Assembly (NCBI GenBank): GCA_025454955.1
Contig: JALONL010000010.1
Span: forward strand, 101,408-165,407
Origin: Bacteroidia bacterium
GTDB lineage: Bacteria; Bacteroidota; Bacteroidia; Palsa-965
Length of the DNA: 64,000 bases
Reading direction: 5' to 3'
Positions 58,754-64,000 of this stretch are shown here, piece after piece. The stretch's first letter is position 1, and every line of letters starts with the position of its first letter. The notes beneath the pieces are model-generated. The model searched no databases. It saw nothing but the letters and a program-made list of their open reading frames with translations, and had not been told where the DNA came from. Made by a program: the position numbers and the translations under genes.

Positions 58754-60076
58754 TTATTGTACAATTAATTTGCCTGTTTCAAAAACTCCGACGCTATTAA
58801 ATAGAGAATAAAAATACATACCCGGCGTAAGTTGGTGTATTTGAACTTCTACTGAACCCGAATTATTCAATTTACTAAATACTTGCTGCCCAAGTTGATT
58901 AAAAATTGTAATATCAAACGGTATGGTTGGGCTTGTTACTTGAAAAGTAACTGAAGATTTAGCCGGATTAGGAAATACAGAAACGGTAGGTAAACTTTCA
59001 TTTTCAATTATATCCGTTGTTAAGTGACCGCATTGCCCAGTATTGTTTCCACCCACCCATTTAACAACTTTAGTAACACTATCTCCATCAATTACCCAAA
59101 ATCCGCCACCTACATAAAGTTCTCCGTTAAACACTTCAATAGCAGAAACAGAATTATCAAAATCGCCCACATTACACCAGTCTGTACCATCATATTTAGC
59201 AATATAGGGAGTGGAAACACCTCCAGCACTTGAGAATTGTCCACCTACCCAAAGTTCATTATTGTAAACCTTCATTGTAAAAAGTTGACCACCCGTTATA
59301 CCTCCTCCTACTTGCGACCAAGTGTTTCCATCCCAACGTGCAATCATATTTCCGGGACTTCCAGATGCAGTTGTAAAATATCCACCCACATACAAGTCAC
59401 CGTTAAATTCCGCAAAACAATTCACACCATCTAAAAATCCGGTAAACGCTGTACCGAAATTATACCATTGTGTTCCGTCCCATTTTGCTAAACAATGAAA
59501 GGAATTTGAATTATGAAAACCTCCACCCACATACAAATGTCCTTGATATAATGTTGCACAATAAGAGCCAGAACCACTATTTAATGGTGCATTACCTATA
59601 GCATGCCAATTAGTACCGTCAAAACGAGCGATACCACGAGCTGCTATTCCACTAATACTATCAAATTTCCCCATAACATAAATACTTGTGTCAAGCACAA
59701 ATATTCCTATACAACTATTATTTGTTTCTGCAAAGGGTTGCCAAATATTATTTACTAAAATGCCAATCCCACTATAAAAACCATTTGGATTATTATAATT
59801 TACAGCATAATAACTACCTCTATATTTCACAGTCTGGATTGATAATCCGCCGTGTAAACCTCCAAGGGTATCCCAAGTTGAGTTATCATACTTTAGAAAT
59901 CTTTGATAACTGAGAACTTGACCTGATGCAACTAAAATATTTGAATCAACCATCAGATTCCTAACCCAAAGTGTAGAATCCATATAGCCTCCTCCAACTG
60001 TTTGCCAGTTTTGCGCACGAGCGCAAAACTGACAAAGAAGGAGAACAAAAACGAAGGTCGTTTTTAAGCACTTCAT
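58754..60076 (-). CDS. T9SS type A sorting-domain protein, beta-propeller-like
   Basis: 440 residues. MKCLKTTFVFVLLLCQFCARAQ is a signal peptide. Residues 25–350 hold seven or so repeats of the type KWDGTQWYNFGTAF with LYVGGGF- or LWVGGQF-like strands, a probable beta-propeller. The C-terminal domain (SVFPNPAKSSVTFQV, ITIFNQLGQQVF, LTPGMYFYSLFN, GKLIVQ) is a type A T9SS sorting signal, removed when the protein is attached to the surface or released. It starts 1 nt after the stop of the larger T9SS gene, so they form an operon. Binding partner unknown. Confidence 0.9.
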   Translation of the reverse strand: MKCLKTTFVFVLLLCQFCARAQNWQTVGGGYMDSTLWVRNLMVDSNILVASGQVLSYQRFLKYDNSTWDTLGGLHGGLSIQTVKYRGSYYAVNYNNPNGFYSGIGILVNNIWQPFAETNNSCIGIFVLDTSIYVMGKFDSISGIAARGIARFDGTNWHAIGNAPLNSGSGSYCATLYQGHLYVGGGFHNSNSFHCLAKWDGTQWYNFGTAFTGFLDGVNCFAEFNGDLYVGGYFTTASGSPGNMIARWDGNTWSQVGGGITGGQLFTMKVYNNELWVGGQFSSAGGVSTPYIAKYDGTDWCNVGDFDNSVSAIEVFNGELYVGGGFWVIDGDSVTKVVKWVGGNNTGQCGHLTTDIIENESLPTVSVFPNPAKSSVTFQVTSPTIPFDITIFNQLGQQVFSKLNNSGSVEVQIHQLTPGMYFYSLFNSVGVFETGKLIVQ

Positions 60077-60077
60077 T

Positions 60078-63000
60078 TTATTGCTGTTTAATGATTCTTT
60101 CTGTTTTTACAAAACGATTACCTACCTGAACAGTAACCATGTAAACACCATTGTTTAACGTAGTTAAATCAATTTGTTCTTGTAAAGTTCCGTAAAAATT
60201 AGCAAAATTCCTATTGAGTATTTCCTGTCCTAAAATATCATAGATCTTAATATTAACATCTTCGCCAATTACTTCATTTACTTGAATAGTAAATACACCA
60301 CCTGTTGGATTTGGATAAATACTAAAGAGTGTATTATTATTCACTTCTTCATCAGTAAATCCTACTGAAATAGCAGTAATGTCAAAGCGTGCCATGTAAC
60401 CAGTGTACTGATTAATATTTGTTTTAAGCGTATCTATCCATTCATTTGGAACCTGATTTGGATACGCCCAAGGATAAGTTGTAGGAAGTGAATAAGAGTA
60501 TCCTGCAATATATATCATGCTGTTACCAAAGGTAGTTATAGCACTTCCAGACTCATATCTACTTCCACCAAAGCAGGTTGCCCATGTACGTTGATTTTGA
60601 GGATTAAAAGCTACAATAAAAGCCTCACTACTAAAAAATGGATTTGCTTGTGAGTAACTATTTCCGGTAGCATATAAATCAAGTGAATTTGTAGGGCTAT
60701 CAGTTGTACCAAAGGCATATAAATAACCATTATCATCACAGGCCAAATCAAGTACTAATTCAAGTCCCATTCCACCCCAATATGAACACCATTTTTTAAT
60801 TCCAGTTACAGAAAAGCGCGCCATCCATCCATCAGGATTATTTGAATTAACAGTAAGGTCGAGATATTCGCCGGACGCTGCTTGTAGTGGGAATGATAAA
60901 AAGTTACTTGTTGTGCTTCCGGAGACATAAAAGTCTTTTCCTGATACTGCTATTGCAAAACCTTCATCGTTGCTTGTTCCGCCAAATGCAGTACACCAAG
61001 TAATTGTATCTGCCTGATTAAAGCGGACAATAAAAGCGTCAAAAGCAGAATTAGTATTATTAAAATAAGCTCCACTGCCAGGATTTACATAAGGCACACT
61101 ACCATTTGGTGAAATCGACCCTACCATAAATAACGTACCACTACCGTCTCCATCTACATCACTTATTCTAGCATTATTCCCGAATAAGGTTGACCATTTA
61201 ACAGCTAATTGTGAGTCAAATTGCAAAATAAAACTTGTACCCGATGTAGAGTTATATGCTCCAACAAGATTAACAAGGGGGAAAGTTGAGTTACCAACAC
61301 CAACAATAGTAAGGTTATCCCCGGATGGTTCAATAAACATCGCTTGGGGTCTTTCAAAAGCTGTACTTCCATAATATGTTGACCAAGCTAAATTTTGACC
61401 AGAACTATCTAATTTGAAAAAAAACAAATCATTACCTCCGTTATGTGAGGCATCAACATAAGCACCAGACGGTTGATTTGTAGCGTTCGGTAAAATTGGA
61501 GATTGAGTAGTTCCACAAAAATAAATGTCAGCTGACGAATCTAACACAATAGTCGCAAAGGTTTCTGCTGCTGTACCTCCATAATATGTTGCCCATTGTC
61601 TTACAGCATCTGATTTTATTTTGATTAATGTCCAATCGCCACCTAATCCTCCTACTGTTTGAAATGCCCCCGGAGAAACCGGAAAATTATTACCTGATGT
61701 TGTTCCTGCCCAGTAAGAGTTTCCGGCTTTATCTGTTTTAACAGCATTGAATGGGGTTTCTCCCCCTGCAAGTGAGCCATAATGAGTTGACCAATCCAAA
61801 TTAGTTCCTGTGATCTGATTACTCATACCATTTACAACATCGTTATACTCACCTATAACCAAAGTATTTGATGTATTATAATTACCATTTAGTGTGAATG
61901 TCACGGTATTACCGTTAATACTGTATGAGGGCTGCCAGTTTAGCGGATAAGTATTTCCGGCTGCATCTATTTCCCATGCTTGCGGTTCTTTATGATAGAT
62001 TACCCCTAAATCAGAAGTTATCACCAGATCATTTCCATTGAGATAGATTGAATTAGCCCCGGAATAATCTTGCTGAATATCTGCGGGATTTCCTCCGGGT
62101 TTAATCACAAAAAAGTATTTCATCCCGGCGGCATTACTTGAATAAATTACATCAATTTTTGTGTAAATCTCAGGTCTAAAAAGTTGATTATATGTTTTCA
62201 TTTTCAGGCATCCATCCGGGATGTGAGAAAGGAAAAAGTTTTCGTAATCACTTCTTAAATCCGTAGGATAAATTTTAGTGCTTCGGCCATTTGTAAAAGT
62301 CATATCAATTCGGTGCAGCGAATCAATGGGGGTTGTTTGTGCGGTATCAATCCGGGCAAAAACATAACTCATATTTTCATCCCTGAAATAAACTTGTTGC
62401 GGATTTCCTCCTGTACGATTATAGTACTTAATATCGGTTGGGTTCTGGTCTGTATTAATTAACTGACCGCGATTTTCAGTAAAACAAAAAGCCTTATTTA
62501 GTTGCTCATTGTCATTAGGAGTAAGTAGGCTAATTTGATTATACTTTACAGTATTGAATGTATTTGTCCCTGCAATTTTAGTTTGTCCGGTTACAACTAT
62601 TGCCCCTTTATCATCCACGGCAATAGCGGTAGGTACATCATTTTTATTTGAGGTTGAGTTCCAAGATATTCCCCAAATTTCATTTCCCGCACCATCATAT
62701 TTTATTGTATAATAGTCTCGGCTCGTACCGTTGAAACTTGAACCTGTTACATAAATATCTGTGCCTCTACTTACAATCGCTGATGCAGAATCACTTTTAT
62801 TTGCTGACCCGTTGAACGTTTTCACCCATTGCTGTACCCCGGCAGGGTTATATTTAACAGTAGCGAAGTTTTTTCCCTGTGTGGCTGTATTGGTATATCC
62901 AGTAACGATTACATTATTCACCGAATCAATGTACAAGCCTGTTGCCACATCATCCAAACTGCCCGCCCCTGTATAATTTACAGCCCAAAGTTGGTTAAGT

Positions 63001-63923
63001 GTGCTATCATATTTTACAGTTTTATAGTCATATCCAGTTCCCATATTCATTACAGCCCCTGTAACATAAATATTACCCAAATTATCCTGTTGAATATCTG
63101 TAAGCTGATCGAAACCCAAAGCAGAACCACCAGTTACAGTTGAACTGGTTACAGCACCATTTGCAGTATTTATTTTCAGTACAGCATATTTATATGTAAG
63201 TGTGCCGGCCTGAGCGCCTCCGGCAACGAACAATGAACCCATATTCAGGTATAAATTAATTGCTACATCATTTAATGAAGCATAATCCCAAGTGTTAGCC
63301 CATTGCTGTGTGCCCAAACTATCATAGCGAATTAATAACATATCGTACTTATTGGTATTTCCCTGCCAAGAAACTCCTACACTGATAATTGTGTTTCCGC
63401 TTACCATTAAAGCCGTATTTGCATCGTGTTGAGACCCCGCGCCATTATATGTTGCGACCCATTTTTGCGTCCCTGCATTGTTATACTTAATAGTGATTGC
63501 GTTATTACTATCCGTTGCATTTTTATAGTAAGTTCCAGTAATATAAACATTCCCAACATTATCAATTTGAACATCAGTAGCAAAATCATCACCATTACCT
63601 GAGCCAGCATAGGTATTTGTCCATAGTACATTACCTGAACTGCTTTGTTTTGTTATCAGCATATCGTAGTTACCGCTGCTGTTAATTGTTGCACCTGCTG
63701 TGTAGTAATAAACTATCCCTGAAATTGTTTTTGATCTCACAATACTTCGTTGAAACGAGTTTTGTGTTCCTCCGGTTGTTGCCCATTCTTCTACAACTGT
63801 TTTTTGAGGTGTTTGTGAATGTCCATAAACAGTTATAAATACAGTAACTAATACTACTGTTAGCCGTATTAAAGCATTTTGCAAGGGTTGATTACCTTTA
63901 AGATTGAGTTTTGTTGTTTTCAT
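60078..63923 (-). CDS. T9SS type A sorting-domain protein with SBBP repeats
   Basis: 1281 residues. A signal peptide near residues 20–36 (LTVVLVTVFITVYGHSQ) is followed by SBBP-type beta-propeller repeats (WANTWDYASLNDVAINLYLN, GDDFATDVQIDNVGNVYITG). A DUF7948-like module lies in the middle (ENRGQLINTDQNPTDIKYY, NMSYVFARID, KEPQAWEIDAAGNTYPLN), then a second propeller (DWSTHYGSLAGGETPFNAV, WSTYYGSTAFERPQAMFIEP). The end is a T9SS type A domain (FSIYPNPTGGVFTIQVNEV, IKIYDILGQEI, NGVYMVTVQVG). Such proteins are exported and may bind surface glycans or proteins. It is followed by the second T9SS gene after 1 nt. It reaches 77 bp from the window edge. Confidence 0.92.
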   Translation of the reverse strand: MKTTKLNLKGNQPLQNALIRLTVVLVTVFITVYGHSQTPQKTVVEEWATTGGTQNSFQRSIVRSKTISGIVYYYTAGATINSSGNYDMLITKQSSSGNVLWTNTYAGSGNGDDFATDVQIDNVGNVYITGTYYKNATDSNNAITIKYNNAGTQKWVATYNGAGSQHDANTALMVSGNTIISVGVSWQGNTNKYDMLLIRYDSLGTQQWANTWDYASLNDVAINLYLNMGSLFVAGGAQAGTLTYKYAVLKINTANGAVTSSTVTGGSALGFDQLTDIQQDNLGNIYVTGAVMNMGTGYDYKTVKYDSTLNQLWAVNYTGAGSLDDVATGLYIDSVNNVIVTGYTNTATQGKNFATVKYNPAGVQQWVKTFNGSANKSDSASAIVSRGTDIYVTGSSFNGTSRDYYTIKYDGAGNEIWGISWNSTSNKNDVPTAIAVDDKGAIVVTGQTKIAGTNTFNTVKYNQISLLTPNDNEQLNKAFCFTENRGQLINTDQNPTDIKYYNRTGGNPQQVYFRDENMSYVFARIDTAQTTPIDSLHRIDMTFTNGRSTKIYPTDLRSDYENFFLSHIPDGCLKMKTYNQLFRPEIYTKIDVIYSSNAAGMKYFFVIKPGGNPADIQQDYSGANSIYLNGNDLVITSDLGVIYHKEPQAWEIDAAGNTYPLNWQPSYSINGNTVTFTLNGNYNTSNTLVIGEYNDVVNGMSNQITGTNLDWSTHYGSLAGGETPFNAVKTDKAGNSYWAGTTSGNNFPVSPGAFQTVGGLGGDWTLIKIKSDAVRQWATYYGGTAAETFATIVLDSSADIYFCGTTQSPILPNATNQPSGAYVDASHNGGNDLFFFKLDSSGQNLAWSTYYGSTAFERPQAMFIEPSGDNLTIVGVGNSTFPLVNLVGAYNSTSGTSFILQFDSQLAVKWSTLFGNNARISDVDGDGSGTLFMVGSISPNGSVPYVNPGSGAYFNNTNSAFDAFIVRFNQADTITWCTAFGGTSNDEGFAIAVSGKDFYVSGSTTSNFLSFPLQAASGEYLDLTVNSNNPDGWMARFSVTGIKKWCSYWGGMGLELVLDLACDDNGYLYAFGTTDSPTNSLDLYATGNSYSQANPFFSSEAFIVAFNPQNQRTWATCFGGSRYESGSAITTFGNSMIYIAGYSYSLPTTYPWAYPNQVPNEWIDTLKTNINQYTGYMARFDITAISVGFTDEEVNNNTLFSIYPNPTGGVFTIQVNEVIGEDVNIKIYDILGQEILNRNFANFYGTLQEQIDLTTLNNGVYMVTVQVGNRFVKTERIIKQQ

Positions 63924-64000
63924 TTCCTTTTTGATTGAGTGTTAGCATCAAAACTTATCCGGCAGCAGTGCATTTTAATTATTTCAGTGGTCAGACTGAT

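Overview
This window reads as a chromosomal segment of a Bacteroidota bacterium. The evidence is two proteins with type IX secretion (T9SS) C-terminal sorting domains, a DUF2723/GT117 membrane protein, a panD–flippase–rfaE2 cluster, a HemC-HemD fusion, and promoters of the Bacteroidota type (TTG, about 20 nt, TAnnTTTG). Most of the DNA is moderately GC-rich. Three clearly AT-rich stretches stand out: about 160–2100, 31250–33180 and 57480–64000. No rRNA, phage, integrase, transposase or CRISPR array is visible. The one tRNA is tRNA-Gln(TTG).

Layout: 1–2.1 kb holds the start of a GNAT acetyltransferase gene and an AT-rich pair of PIN-fold nuclease genes (PIN and NYN). 2.1–4.7 kb is an arsR–tauE–persulfide dioxygenase/rhodanese operon for sulfide detoxification. 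5–10 kb has a methyltransferase, a polysaccharide deacetylase and a giant DUF2723 protein. 10.2–12.3 kb has tRNA-Gln and panD–flippase–rfaE2. 12.4–21 kb has a GT-C-like membrane protein, two unknown proteins, radA, an LD-carboxypeptidase and a methyltransferase. 21.5–25.6 kb has an OmpA-type lipoprotein, a peptide-type ABC solute-binding lipoprotein and exonuclease III. 25.8–27.4 kb has dinD followed by a 132-bp tandem repeat array that shares a palindrome with the dinD coding sequence. 27.7–31.2 kb is a large surface protein. 31.25–33.05 kb is an AT-rich two-gene module (helical-repeat protein plus PD-(D/E)XK-like nuclease). 33–41 kb has an orphan NtrY-like kinase, a coiled-coil protein, ComF, free-Met-sulfoxide reductase and an Ig-like lipoprotein. 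41–47 kb has an omega-amidase with a methionine-type aminotransferase, a RibD-like reductase, SlyD and a TMTC-like TPR protein. 47.7–51.6 kb is hemA–hemCD–hemB. 51.9–57.5 kb has a TPR/PP2C phosphatase, umuD, a DUF2314 lipoprotein, a Crp/Fnr regulator and umuC. 57.5–64 kb has a secreted unknown protein and two T9SS cargo proteins in tandem.

Themes: DNA repair and SOS functions (radA, xth, dinD, umuD, umuC) recur across the window. Sulfur chemistry appears as the cst-like operon and the methionine sulfoxide reductase. Envelope glycan functions are spread through it (DUF2723, GT-C, TMTC-like, rfaE2, deacetylase). The observations I would follow first are the dinD palindrome and its repeat array, the AT-rich nuclease module at 31–33 kb, and a family of four structured intergenic elements, two of which carry a nested long palindrome.
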